The notes below the pieces were generated by a model. That model saw only the letters and a list, made by a program, of their open reading frames with translations. It was not told the origin of the DNA and made no database searches. The translations under genes and the position numbers were made by a program. From contig LR134353.1 in the NCBI GenBank assembly GCA_900637135.1, forward strand, positions 4,898,001-4,962,000: a stretch of DNA of 64,000 bases, written 5' to 3'. Each line of letters begins with the position of its first letter. Within the stretch, counting starts at the first letter, position 1. Shown here one piece after another: positions 1-8,866 of this stretch. Source of the stretch: Mycolicibacterium flavescens. Its GTDB lineage: Bacteria > Actinomycetota > Actinomycetes > Mycobacteriales > Mycobacteriaceae.

Positions 1-484
1 CCGACACCGCCTGATAGGTGCCCATCGTCGTCGCGGCCTGGATCCACATCCGGACGTAATCGGCCTCGTTCAAAGCGATCGGAATCGTGTTGATGCCCAG
101 GAAGTTGGTGGCGAGCAATACGGCGTGGGTGGACTTGTTGAGCGCCAGCTCGGCCATCGTCGGCATCGTCGCCACCGCCGTGGTGTACGCCGCGGCCGCG
201 GTCCCGTGCTGCGCAGCCGCGGCCGCGCTGTTCGCGCTGGCCTGTGCCAGCCAGGTGAGGTAGGGCGTATGCGCGGCCGCATACTGGGCGGCGCTCGGGC
301 CTTCCCACGCGCCGCCCTGCACCGAACCGAGAACAGCGGTCAACTCGGCTGCCGCAGAGGAGTATTCAGCCGCCAACGCCTGCCACGCCCCCGCCGCCGC
401 CAGCAGCGAACCCGGGCCGGGTCCGCTGCTCAGCATGGCCGAGTGGACCTCCGGGGGGAGGGCCATCCAGATGGGAGCCGTCAC
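1..484 (-). CDS. PPE4: PPE family protein PPE4, ESX-3 substrate (C-terminus outside window)
   Basis: The N-terminal 161 residues of a PPE protein are present and the gene runs off the left edge. It starts MTAPIWMALPPEVHSAML, with the Pro-Pro pair at residues 10-11, and has a WEG (WxG-like) turn at residues 60-62, both typical of the helical PPE domain. The start is GTG at 484, five bases after the PE5 stop, so the two are co-translated. In this family the PPE protein pairs with its neighbouring PE protein and the dimer is exported by ESX-3, where it takes part in iron acquisition. Position next to PE5 and eccC3 supports the PPE4 assignment. The window shows nothing of its C-terminal domain. 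Confidence 0.93.
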   Translation of the reverse strand, partial: MTAPIWMALPPEVHSAMLSSGPGPGSLLAAAGAWQALAAEYSSAAAELTAVLGSVQGGAWEGPSAAQYAAAHTPYLTWLAQASANSAAAAAQHGTAAAAYTTAVATMPTMAELALNKSTHAVLLATNFLGINTIPIALNEADYVRMWIQAATTMGTYQAVS

Positions 485-486
485 GG

Positions 487-795
487 TCAGCCTCCGGCGA
501 CCAGGTAGCTCGCCGCGGCGGCAGCGTCACCGGTGGCATAGCTGATGCCGGACTGGCCGACGCCGACACCGGAGCGGCCCAATTCCTCCACCCCGAGGGC
601 GGCCATCGAATTGTGCTGTGCCCCATGAGCACTCAAGCTGACGGCGGTCTGGATCGACACCGCATCGACGGCGGGCGGAATCACGGCGGTGACCGCGGGC
701 GCGGCGGCGGCGTGAGCCGCTGCCAACCGGGCCGTCAACGCCTCGACGGCGGAAGCCGCCGCGGCGAGGCCTTCGGGAACGACGCGAAGAGTCAT
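487..795 (-). CDS. PE5: PE family protein PE5, ESX-3 substrate
   Basis: A 102-residue PE protein beginning MTLRVVPEGLAAAASAVEAL, the normal length for a PE domain with no extra C-terminal region. The type VII secretion signal YxxxD is present as YATGD at residues 86-90, following the second helix. The ATG at 795 overlaps the eccC3 stop by one base (TGATG), showing translational coupling. It is expected to form a helical heterodimer with the adjacent PPE4. This pair is known in mycobacteria as part of the ESX-3 system needed for mycobactin-dependent iron use. Confidence 0.95.
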   Translation of the reverse strand: MTLRVVPEGLAAAASAVEALTARLAAAHAAAAPAVTAVIPPAVDAVSIQTAVSLSAHGAQHNSMAALGVEELGRSGVGVGQSGISYATGDAAAAASYLVAGG

Positions 796-3700
796 CAGTT
801 GAACTCCCTTCCACTGTTGCCGTTGTTTCCTGAGCGTCCTGCCACCGCGTCTGCGAACGGGTTGACGAGTTGCAGGAACGTGGGGGCATCGCCATCATCC
901 AGCAGCATCGCTCGGCCCGCAGGCAGACGCCGGAACCGATGTCCCCGGATCTTTCCGCTGTCCTGCGGGTTGCCCGACAGCATCAGGATCGCCGCCTGCA
1001 GCTCATTGAGCCGGCGCAGCAGGGGTGCTGTCATCAGGGCGTGTGCCGAACCGGTGGCGCGTGCGGTCACGATGACGCGAAGGCCCAGCTCGCTTGCCTG
1101 CGACAGCAATCCGATGATGCCAGTCCACGGGCGCTGCCCGACGAACGGCCCGCTGACCGCGGGCGCATCCGGGATCTGGTCGACGTCGTCGATGATCAGA
1201 TAGTGGGTGTGGCCGTCCTCGCCGGACTGGTACTTCCACCTGCTCAGCTCCTGCGGTGACAGGCCCGCAGGCGGTCGGCGCTTCTCCAGCAGGGCGGTGA
1301 GCCCGAGCATCGCCGGAGTGATCCGGTCGATGTTCGGGGTGTACTCGTTGTCCGGGAACAGCGGCTCGTCTACCAGATGCAGACGCCGGTCGATCACCGT
1401 GAACGCGACGCGGTCCGGGGTGGAGTTCTCCCGGATGGTGCGAATCACGTGACGCAGCAACGTCGTCTTGCCCGACCTGGCGTCGCCGAACACCATCATC
1501 AACGGGTTCTGGTCGAACGCCATCGGCACGGACGCGAGATCCTCCTCGCGCTGGCCGATGACCACCTGTTCCGGCGCCGGATACAACGGGGCCACAACGT
1601 CGGGCGCGAGATCATGCGGCAACAACCGCACCGGCGGTGCCGTGACACCCCGATGGCGGGCGTTTATCACCCTGATGTCGCGCAGCGCCGGCTCGGCGAA
1701 CAGGAAGTGCTCGGCGGCCATGGTCAGGCCGCGGCCCGGCTGCTCGGCGGGCACCGCTTCGGCGGGCCTGCGCAGCGCACCGGTGACCCGCACATTGCTG
1801 TCGCGCGGATCCGACAGCTTCAGTTCGAGGCGCAGGCCCAGACCGTCGCGCATGGCCAACGGAACCTCGAGCCAATTCGGAGTCGTGATGACGGCGTGGA
1901 TGCCGTAGGACATACCGGTGTTGACCAGCTCGGTGACCTTCGACAGCAACGGGTTCCGGGTGTTGAAGGTGTCGGTGTTGTCCCGGCTGAACGCGTAGAG
2001 GTTGTCGATGACCAGGAACACCTCGCCGTAATCGTCGCGCTGGCCGTTACCCGAGTGCCCCCGCGCCTGGCGGGCACGCAGCAATTGCTCGAGCTCACCG
2101 AAGGTGCGCCGGATGCGTTCGGGCTCCAGCGGAGAGGCGACGCTGCCGACGTGGGCCAGGTCTTCGAGCGACCGCAGCTGACCGCCGCCGTAGTCCAGGC
2201 AGTAGAACGTCACATCGCGCGGCGAGTGCAGGGCCGCCGCCGACAGCATGAAGGTCTGCAGCGCCGTGGTCTTGCCCGACTTCGGCCCACCGTGGATCAG
2301 CAGGTTGGCACCGGCGGACCTGGCGTCGAAGATCAACGGATCGCGCCGCATCGAGAACGGACGGTCGATCTCGCCCAGCGGCCAACGCCATTCGCGCTCG
2401 GCCACGTCCGCGCGGGCGAGCAGTTCGTCGAGCGGAATGGGCTCGTCCAGCGGAGGCAGCCACAGCGGAGGCGCCTTAGGACCGTAGTGGGCCAGCTGAT
2501 CGCCGATGGTGGCGACGAGTTTGCGCGGCGGACGCTCCTCGTGAGCGGCGGGATCGGAAACGACGACCGTGTCGGCAGGCGCTTCGACGTGACCGGCAGT
2601 GAACGGCTGTGGCACTGGAACCGACTGCACCACAACGGACCTCTCCACCCGCGGAGGATCGTAGATGCCGTCGACGTAGGTGCTGCGGAACTTGACCGGC
2701 ATCGCGCCCGGCGCAGGGACCAGGAATCCCTCGCCCTTGTGCTCAGGGCCGGCCTCGATGTGGAACGCGTCCTCCACACCGATGACCTGGCGGCTGATGG
2801 CCGGGCTGGCCACCTTGAGCCCGATGCGGTATGAGGTGTTCTTGTCGATGTCCTTGATCCGGCCGACATCCAGCGTCTGAGACGCGAACAGGATGTGGAT
2901 GCGGAACGAACGGCCCTTGCGCGCAACGTAGTCGAACAGGTCGGCGTACTCGGGATGGTCGGAGAGCATCAACGAGAACTCGTCGGCGACGACGAGAAGC
3001 GTGGGCATCGGCGGCAGGTCGTGACCGGCCGCGATCGCCGCCTCGTACTCGAGCACCGAGTTGAACGCACTGTCCTGCACCCGACGACCGGCCTCCATCA
3101 GCAGTTGCTCGCGCCGTGCCACCTCACCGCGCAGCGTGTCGGCGAACCGGTCGGCGAGCGAACGCTTCTCGGCCATATTCGAGATGACCGCGACCACCTG
3201 CGGGAAGTCCCGGAAGATGTCGGCGCCGGCCTCACCCTTGAAGTCGGCGTAGATCACGATCAGCCGATCGGCGGAGTGGGTCGTCAACAGCGACAACAGG
3301 ATCGACATCAACGTCTGCGACTTGCCCGAGCCGGTCATGCCGATCATCAGGCCGTGCGGTCCCATCCCGCCTTCGGCCTCGTCCTTGAGGTCGAAGATCA
3401 GCGGCTCACCGGTGGCGGTGACGCCGATGGGCACCCGCAGTTCGTCGGTGCGCGCCCGCGGCGCCCACAGGCTCGCCACGTCCAGCGCCGCGGCGTCCGG
3501 GATGCCGAGCAGTGTGGAGAAGGTCGCCACCCCTGTTCTGCCGGTGCGTGCGTGGCTCGGGTTCGAATCCCACTTCGACAACCGGCGGGCGATGTGACGC
3601 GCGGTCGCGATGTCGAGTTGATCGGCGGCGTCGACGTAGGGCTGCCATCCTCCGGTCTGCCAGCGCTGCAGTTTGCCGTCCGTCAGCTGCAGGATCGGCC

Positions 3701-4769
3701 GTTCCGGGTCGGGGTACTGCTCGCGGTGCGGTGGCTCGGCGACACGCTGCACTACCGTCACACCGGCCAACCCACCGCGCGGGACCAGCGCCGTGGCCTC
3801 CACGTCGGGATCGTCGACGACGATGAGCAGGTGCTTGACCTCGTCGACGTCGTCGCTGCCGAACGGTGAGCGATCGTCGAGCGCCGTGGCGAGCTGCGAG
3901 CGCAGTTCAACGATGTCGGACGACAGGTAGCGGGCAGGGCCGGCCCCGTCAACCGCTCCCGGAATGCCGTTGTGCGGCAGCCACTTCAGCCATGACCAGT
4001 CGTCGCTCTCGATGTCCGGTGCGATCAGTGCGATGCCGAGCACGGCGGGGTCGTGCCAGGTGACGGCCTGGGCGATCCAAGCGCGTAGCGCGCCGCGAAC
4101 CTCGTCGGGCTCGCCGAGGACCGTGATGCGCGAAACCTTGCCTAGGTCGATACCGGTCGGCGCGGCCCGCACCGTCCGCTGCACGGCGAGGAGGGCGCGT
4201 AACGCGCTGTGCGACACCGGTTCCAGGTCGACCTCGTCGGCGCTGTCCTTCACCCGCAGTGAGGCGTTCAGCGGGGCGTCGTGCAGCCCGGTGCGCACCA
4301 CCAGGAAGTCGGGGTCGTGCGGATCGCGCTCCCACTGCCTGCGGGTGCCGGGCACGTCGATGAGTAGGCCCGGATCCGGATGCGACCACTCCAGCGCCGC
4401 ACGCTGCTCGGCGGCGTGCGCGCGCACGTTGTCGCGGACCACCGACAGGTAGCGCAGATAGTCGGCCCGCTCGGCGTCGACCTCCTCGGTGCGCATCTTG
4501 TTGTCGGTGCCGCGGTAGAGCGCGGTCGCGGCCAGCAGCAGGACGAACGGGAAGAACAGCGTCGTCGGCGAGATCAGGCGCATTCCGGTGGCGAACAGCG
4601 CCACGATCATGCCGACGATCAGGATGACGATCAGGAACGGCAGCACCCGCCGCAGCAGCGACGGCGGAATCACCCGCGGCAGCTCGGGCGGCGGTTCGAT
4701 CGTGATGGTGCCTTTGCGCGTCGTCGGCACCGGGATGCGGCGACGCGCCTGGAATATGAGCCGACTCAT
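795..4769 (-). CDS. eccC3: ESX-3 type VII secretion FtsK/SpoIIIE ATPase EccC3
   Basis: A 1324-residue membrane ATPase that powers ESX-3 export. Two transmembrane helices lie near residues 42-62 and 67-85. Three FtsK-like ATPase domains follow, with Walker A motifs GMTGSGKS (477-484), GGPKSGKT (827-834) and GDARSGKT (1095-1102). Walker B strands are LLVVADEF near 591, VFLVIDN near 917 and HYLIIDD in the third domain. The start is the ATG at 4769, which overlaps the eccB3 stop as TAATG. An open frame extends 39 codons further upstream to 4886, but that lies inside eccB3 and is not needed. Length and domain order match EccC3 as a single fused polypeptide. Confidence 0.97.
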   Translation of the reverse strand: MSRLIFQARRRIPVPTTRKGTITIEPPPELPRVIPPSLLRRVLPFLIVILIVGMIVALFATGMRLISPTTLFFPFVLLLAATALYRGTDNKMRTEEVDAERADYLRYLSVVRDNVRAHAAEQRAALEWSHPDPGLLIDVPGTRRQWERDPHDPDFLVVRTGLHDAPLNASLRVKDSADEVDLEPVSHSALRALLAVQRTVRAAPTGIDLGKVSRITVLGEPDEVRGALRAWIAQAVTWHDPAVLGIALIAPDIESDDWSWLKWLPHNGIPGAVDGAGPARYLSSDIVELRSQLATALDDRSPFGSDDVDEVKHLLIVVDDPDVEATALVPRGGLAGVTVVQRVAEPPHREQYPDPERPILQLTDGKLQRWQTGGWQPYVDAADQLDIATARHIARRLSKWDSNPSHARTGRTGVATFSTLLGIPDAAALDVASLWAPRARTDELRVPIGVTATGEPLIFDLKDEAEGGMGPHGLMIGMTGSGKSQTLMSILLSLLTTHSADRLIVIYADFKGEAGADIFRDFPQVVAVISNMAEKRSLADRFADTLRGEVARREQLLMEAGRRVQDSAFNSVLEYEAAIAAGHDLPPMPTLLVVADEFSLMLSDHPEYADLFDYVARKGRSFRIHILFASQTLDVGRIKDIDKNTSYRIGLKVASPAISRQVIGVEDAFHIEAGPEHKGEGFLVPAPGAMPVKFRSTYVDGIYDPPRVERSVVVQSVPVPQPFTAGHVEAPADTVVVSDPAAHEERPPRKLVATIGDQLAHYGPKAPPLWLPPLDEPIPLDELLARADVAEREWRWPLGEIDRPFSMRRDPLIFDARSAGANLLIHGGPKSGKTTALQTFMLSAAALHSPRDVTFYCLDYGGGQLRSLEDLAHVGSVASPLEPERIRRTFGELEQLLRARQARGHSGNGQRDDYGEVFLVIDNLYAFSRDNTDTFNTRNPLLSKVTELVNTGMSYGIHAVITTPNWLEVPLAMRDGLGLRLELKLSDPRDSNVRVTGALRRPAEAVPAEQPGRGLTMAAEHFLFAEPALRDIRVINARHRGVTAPPVRLLPHDLAPDVVAPLYPAPEQVVIGQREEDLASVPMAFDQNPLMMVFGDARSGKTTLLRHVIRTIRENSTPDRVAFTVIDRRLHLVDEPLFPDNEYTPNIDRITPAMLGLTALLEKRRPPAGLSPQELSRWKYQSGEDGHTHYLIIDDVDQIPDAPAVSGPFVGQRPWTGIIGLLSQASELGLRVIVTARATGSAHALMTAPLLRRLNELQAAILMLSGNPQDSGKIRGHRFRRLPAGRAMLLDDGDAPTFLQLVNPFADAVAGRSGNNGNSGREFN

Positions 4770-6334
4770 TACGGCGTCTCCCTCACGACAGCGGGGCGGG
4801 GGGCAGCGGCCAGCGCGTCGTGGGCCAGCAACGCATCGCCTCGCGACAGCGTCGGGCCGGGCGCGAACTGGCTCAGCATCGACCATGGAATCGGTAGGGC
4901 GGGCGGGGTGAGGCCCAGCGCGGCGATGGCGTTCTCGTCACCGTCGGTGTCGAGGCCGTAGCGGACCCCGACATCGCTGAGCCAGAAGGTTGCGCCGCCG
5001 ACGGGTGACGTCGACGCGCCCCCGCCGTCCTGCCCGACCGTCTGGACCAGGTAGCCGCGCCCGGGATTCAGCACCACCTGGTTTGCGGTCGTTCCCAAGC
5101 CCGCTCCGACCAGCGGCACGGGACGCAGCTGATCGGAGACCGGCAAGGTGACACCGGAACGCAGGTTCAGTGTCGCGCTCGTGGCATCGGCGGGGCGCTT
5201 CCACTGCGCGCATGTCAACGGCGCGTCGGTGGAGTCGACGAGCGAAATCGGTTCGGCGGGATAGGCATCGGTGTCGATGACACCCGCGACGGGCAGACGC
5301 GCGATGTCGTCGGCGCCCAACCGCGGCGGCTGGTCGAGTCCGAACGAGTTCGCATTACGCATGATTGCGGCGATTACCGGTGAAATCGGTTGCAGTCCTT
5401 CGCCGAGCACCGCGTAGTGACGCAGGGTGTTGTCGGTGGCGTAGGCCGTGACCACCGCACCGACCGGCGCGGGCACCGGCAACGGGTACCGTGGCGGTTC
5501 ACCGGCCCCAGGGATGACCGGCGGAATCAACGCGGGGGCTTCGGGCACCGCGTTGAACAAGCCGGGCGCGACGGGCCGCGTGTCGGCGCCTGCGGTACCC
5601 AGCCCCAGTGCACTGGTGACCGCGCGGTCGTTCATGTCGATCGCGCTTCGGCGCCCGCTCCACAGCAGCCAGGTGCCCGCATTGGGACCGCTCGGGGTGG
5701 AGACCAGGATCGCCTTGTTGTCGGACAGCTGCTTCGCGCGTTCGCCGCCGTCGGTCAGCGGGCCCGCGATCATCGTGACACCGACGGCCGGTCCCGAAAC
5801 TCCGTCGCACACCGTCCAATCGGCGTCACTGGTGGTGTTCTGCACCATGCGTTCCGGGGCACCCGGGATACCGATCAGATTGCCGCGGGGGAACTGGTCG
5901 ATCTCGCTGGTCTTGACCTGCGAGGGGTTGTCCGGCCGGCCCGCGATCAGGCGCGCGGACGTCAGGTTCAGCACCGGGTGCAGCTGCTCGCCGAGGCGAA
6001 CGTAGAGGGCCGAGCTGGTGCGATCGGCAAGGATCGCGTCGTTGCCCGCGACGCCGCCGGGCCGGATCAGCGAGAACACGAAACACCCAGCCATGACGGT
6101 GATCAGCACCAGCGCGCCGACGAGCACCGAACGGGCTTGGGTGCGAAGCGGGTCGACGAGCATGCGGGTGTCGTGTAGCGCGACACCGGATGCGATGCGC
6201 CGCATGATGAATCGCCATCCGGTCACCTGATGACGGGTGACGAACCCGCGGCGGTACACGACCCGGTCGGGGTTCTCGTTGTCCGGGGTGCGCGAGGCAA
6301 ACGCCCGGCGATCCGAATTGTCCGGAGTGCTCAT
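4769..6334 (-). CDS. eccB3: ESX-3 core membrane protein EccB3
   Basis: A 521-residue single-pass protein: a cytoplasmic N-terminus, one hydrophobic helix at about residues 69-90 (VLVGALVLITVMAGCFVFSLI), then a large extracytoplasmic domain. This is the EccB arrangement; EccB forms the periplasmic part of the type VII membrane complex with EccC, EccD and EccE. The ATG at 6334 overlaps the eccA3 stop (ATGA). The YRRGFVTRHQVTGWRF segment before the helix is characteristic of the family. It lies in the fixed order eccA3-eccB3-eccC3. Confidence 0.96.
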   Translation of the reverse strand: MSTPDNSDRRAFASRTPDNENPDRVVYRRGFVTRHQVTGWRFIMRRIASGVALHDTRMLVDPLRTQARSVLVGALVLITVMAGCFVFSLIRPGGVAGNDAILADRTSSALYVRLGEQLHPVLNLTSARLIAGRPDNPSQVKTSEIDQFPRGNLIGIPGAPERMVQNTTSDADWTVCDGVSGPAVGVTMIAGPLTDGGERAKQLSDNKAILVSTPSGPNAGTWLLWSGRRSAIDMNDRAVTSALGLGTAGADTRPVAPGLFNAVPEAPALIPPVIPGAGEPPRYPLPVPAPVGAVVTAYATDNTLRHYAVLGEGLQPISPVIAAIMRNANSFGLDQPPRLGADDIARLPVAGVIDTDAYPAEPISLVDSTDAPLTCAQWKRPADATSATLNLRSGVTLPVSDQLRPVPLVGAGLGTTANQVVLNPGRGYLVQTVGQDGGGASTSPVGGATFWLSDVGVRYGLDTDGDENAIAALGLTPPALPIPWSMLSQFAPGPTLSRGDALLAHDALAAAPRPAVVRETP

Positions 6335-8172
6335 TCGGGCACCGTCAAACCGAGGCCACGCAGCAGCGGAATGGCGGATTTGGTGACGTCTCCATCGGTA
6401 ATGGTCATCAGCTCGTCATCTGTGAAGTCGTGGGCTTCGGCGGTGGAACCGCCAGTCGACGGGAGGTGATCGAGTCGGTACTCGCGCTCCTCCTCGGAAC
6501 GCTCGACCAGGTTGCGGACGAATCGGCCGTTGCCGGCGATGTCGAGGTTGCGCCTCTCCACACCGGTGGCGTCCGGCGTCGTCGCCGCCGCCAACTGCCC
6601 GAACAGCGTTTCCATGTGGGCGAGCGCCGCCGGTTCGAAGACGCTGTCGCGCTTCTCGGCCATGCGCACCGCGATCTCGACGAGTTCATGCGGTGTGTAC
6701 GAGGGGAATTCGATGCTGCGGGTGAAGCGGGACCGCAGGCCCTCGTTGGTGTCGAGGAACGCGTCGAGATCCTTGCGGTAACCGGCGACGATGACGACCA
6801 ACCGCTCGCGGTCGTTTTCCATGCGCGCCAGCAGCGTATCGATCGCCACCAGGCCGAAGTCATTCTTGGCGCCGGTCGACACCAGCGCATAGGCCTCGTC
6901 GAGGAACAACACACCGTCGAGCGCGCTGTCGATTATCGCGTTGGTCTTGGCCTCGGTTTCACCGATGTGCTGGCCGATCAGGTCGGCTCGGTGCACCTCG
7001 CGGACGGTCTCCTTCTTGAGAATGCCCAGACCGCAATAGATTTTGGCCACAACACGCGCGATGGTCGTCTTACCGGTACCGGGAGGGCCCGCGAACACGA
7101 GGTGGTTGGTGCGCTGCGCCACGGCCAGGCCACGCTCCTGGCGGCGGATCGCCATGGCGACCGAACTCTTCAGCCGCGCAACCTGGTACTTGACCTCTTC
7201 CAAGCCGATGAACTCGGCGAGCTCGGCCTCGGCCTCGAGTAGCAGGTGCGCCTTGCGCTCCTTGGCGCCTGGGTCGACGAACTCGGACTCGCTCGGCTCG
7301 GTGGCGGGGTCCCACGGATCGGAGCGGCCCTCGATGCGCGCGGCCGTGGTCGTCAGGATGCCGTAGGAGGTGTCCGACAGCGCGATCTCGACCTGCTCGT
7401 TTTCCGGGTTCGCGGCGTACAGTTCGGCGAGCACGTCGGCCGCGTCGAGCTCCTCGCCCTGCGCGCGCAGGCAGAGCGCCTTGACGAGCGTGCCGTCCAC
7501 CGTGGCGACATCGACTGGGCCGGATGGGTCCTCGAGGTACGACAGCGCGGGTGCGTACATGCCCAAGCGGGCGAGCGACGTGCCGAGCGCAACGCGCGCC
7601 GCGTGTGCGTAGGTCTCGACCAGCCGCGTGTCGTTGACGATCGGAGTGATCAGCCGGACCACATCCGACCAGCGCTCGGCGCGGTAGTACATCGCGATCC
7701 GCACCCACCGCGCGTCCAGCCAGCTGGGGCGTCGGGTGATCAACGGCTCGACGAGTTCGTCGGCGCCTACGTAGTCACCGGCATCGCACAGCGTGACGGC
7801 GTAGGCGAGTTGGAAGTCGTCGGGTGTCGACGCCGAGAACTTGAGGTAGAGCCCGGTGTCGTAAGTGAAGGCCAAGTCACCTTCGCCGAGCTGTACGTGG
7901 CGCTGCAGCACACCGGCCGTGGCAACCGTCTGCCAGATGGCCTCGAGCACCCGGGCGCTGGTATCCCCCGCCGCGGCCAGACCCGTCCACGCATCGCACT
8001 GTTCGCGAGCGATCCGGGTGAGTTCAGTGAAACCGGATCGGGCCGCGACCGGATCCGGCGGGCGTCGACGGTCGTGCACCGACAGCCCGAGGGCTCGGCA
8101 ACACGTGGCGAACCGACTCACCACGTCGTGGTCGACGCGCGAAGTCGCAGCAAAATCGGTCTGTAGCGGCAC
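6331..8172 (-). CDS. eccA3: ESX-3 cytosolic AAA+ ATPase EccA3
   Basis: A 613-residue AAA+ protein. The N-terminal 300 residues are helical and TPR-like; the C-terminal half is a CbbX-type AAA+ domain with Walker A GPPGTGKT (362-369) and Walker B VLFLDEAYAL (421-430). EccA proteins act in the cytosol on ESX substrates and chaperones. The start is GTG at 8172, with a GGGGAG ribosome site ten bases upstream. It is the first gene of the ESX-3 operon, and its promoter contains the IdeR-like repeats described separately, so iron control is likely. Confidence 0.96.
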   Translation of the reverse strand: MPLQTDFAATSRVDHDVVSRFATCCRALGLSVHDRRRPPDPVAARSGFTELTRIAREQCDAWTGLAAAGDTSARVLEAIWQTVATAGVLQRHVQLGEGDLAFTYDTGLYLKFSASTPDDFQLAYAVTLCDAGDYVGADELVEPLITRRPSWLDARWVRIAMYYRAERWSDVVRLITPIVNDTRLVETYAHAARVALGTSLARLGMYAPALSYLEDPSGPVDVATVDGTLVKALCLRAQGEELDAADVLAELYAANPENEQVEIALSDTSYGILTTTAARIEGRSDPWDPATEPSESEFVDPGAKERKAHLLLEAEAELAEFIGLEEVKYQVARLKSSVAMAIRRQERGLAVAQRTNHLVFAGPPGTGKTTIARVVAKIYCGLGILKKETVREVHRADLIGQHIGETEAKTNAIIDSALDGVLFLDEAYALVSTGAKNDFGLVAIDTLLARMENDRERLVVIVAGYRKDLDAFLDTNEGLRSRFTRSIEFPSYTPHELVEIAVRMAEKRDSVFEPAALAHMETLFGQLAAATTPDATGVERRNLDIAGNGRFVRNLVERSEEEREYRLDHLPSTGGSTAEAHDFTDDELMTITDGDVTKSAIPLLRGLGLTVPE

Positions 8173-8201
8173 GCGCCGTGTTCTCCCCGTAGTAATGGCA
8201 G

Positions 8202-8242
8202 GCTAACTTTCCGCCCGAAGTTAGCATTGACTAAGCTAACTT
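8202..8242 (-). promoter_or_regulatory. IdeR-like iron box and triple inverted repeat upstream of eccA3
   Basis: Three copies of one 8-base element stand 30-70 bases before eccA3: GCTAACTT (8202-8209), AAGTTAGC (8218-8225) and GCTAACTT (8235-8242), in alternating orientation with centres 16 and 17 bases apart. The 19 bases at 8221-8239, read on the minus strand, match the IdeR consensus TTAGGTTAGGCTAACCTAA at 14 of 19 positions. IdeR represses ESX-3 under iron-replete conditions in mycobacteria. The extra half-site suggests two overlapping dimers. No zinc (Zur) box was recognised. Confidence 0.72.
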
Positions 8243-8280
8243 GTACAGACGCACGGGGTCCGCTCAGCGGGTGAACAAGC

Positions 8281-8754
8281 TCACGCCTTGACGGCGCTCA
8301 CCAGGCTTATAGTCCCAGTCATCGTCGCGGCCTCCGACCCCTCCTCGGGCACCGGCCGGCCGTTCTCAGACAACCAGTCCTCGAGGCGTGTGGCCTCGGC
8401 ACGCCACCCGCGGGCGCGGTACGCGCGCGAATCCAAGCCCGCGGCCAGCAGCACAATCTGCCGGACTCCCGCGTCGGCGGCGGCGCGAAAATAGTTGTCG
8501 AAGTACCTGGTGCGGACGGCCTGGAAGTCCACGAACGCCGTGCCGAAGTCGTCGGTTCGCAGAGGATGGTCGGGCGCTCTTCCGTCGAGCAGATCCGCCC
8601 ACTCACCACCCACCGCGCGGCAGAACGTCTCGGCGAAGGGGTCGACAGCGATCGGGTGCGGCTTCTGCGCCTCCAGCGCCCGGGCCGCAGCGACGAATAA
8701 CGCGGTGGAGCCGACGCTGGTAGTGATGTCCCAGGTGTCGTTGTCGTTGCGCAT
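8281..8754 (-). pseudogene. SAM-dependent methyltransferase (Rv0281-like) with an internal deletion
   Basis: A 157-residue ORF whose two ends match the mycobacterial TIGR00027 methyltransferase family that sits beside eccA3 in M. tuberculosis (Rv0281, about 300 residues). The N-terminal part (DTWDITTSVGSTALFVAAARALE ... VRQIVLLAAGLDSRAYR) is intact through the SAM-binding GLDSR. It then jumps directly, near residue 113, to the family C-terminus (GWRAEATRL ... AATMTGTISLVSAV). About 140 central residues, including most of the catalytic fold, are missing, yet the frame is kept. ATG at 8754 is preferred; a TTG seven codons earlier is possible. It is probably non-functional as a methyltransferase. 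Confidence 0.8.
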
Positions 8755-8775
8755 GTACTTGTTGTACGCCGACAA

Positions 8776-8793
8776 TCTGACAGCGCTCTGTCA
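8776..8793. promoter_or_regulatory. Inverted repeat CTGACAG-CGCT-CTGTCAG
   Basis: Perfect 7-base arms with a 4-base spacer, immediately upstream of the methyltransferase remnant and downstream of the MpaB-like gene (both minus strand). It could be a TetR-type operator or a small hairpin; the sequence alone does not decide. No T-run follows. Confidence 0.4.
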
Positions 8794-8866
8794 GGCCAAG
8801 TGCCACGCAGACCGGTGGCCTCAAGTGTGCAGTCAGATCGGAGATAGGCGGGCCGCGCCGAACTGA

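Noticed and set aside
1377..2834. 485-codon plus-strand open frame
   Set aside because: It lies wholly antisense to eccC3, encodes an Arg/His/Gln-rich low-complexity product, and is a typical GC-rich shadow.
4770..4886. 39-codon upstream extension of EccC3
   Set aside because: It overlaps eccB3, lacks homology, and the ATG at 4769 shows the standard stop/start overlap.
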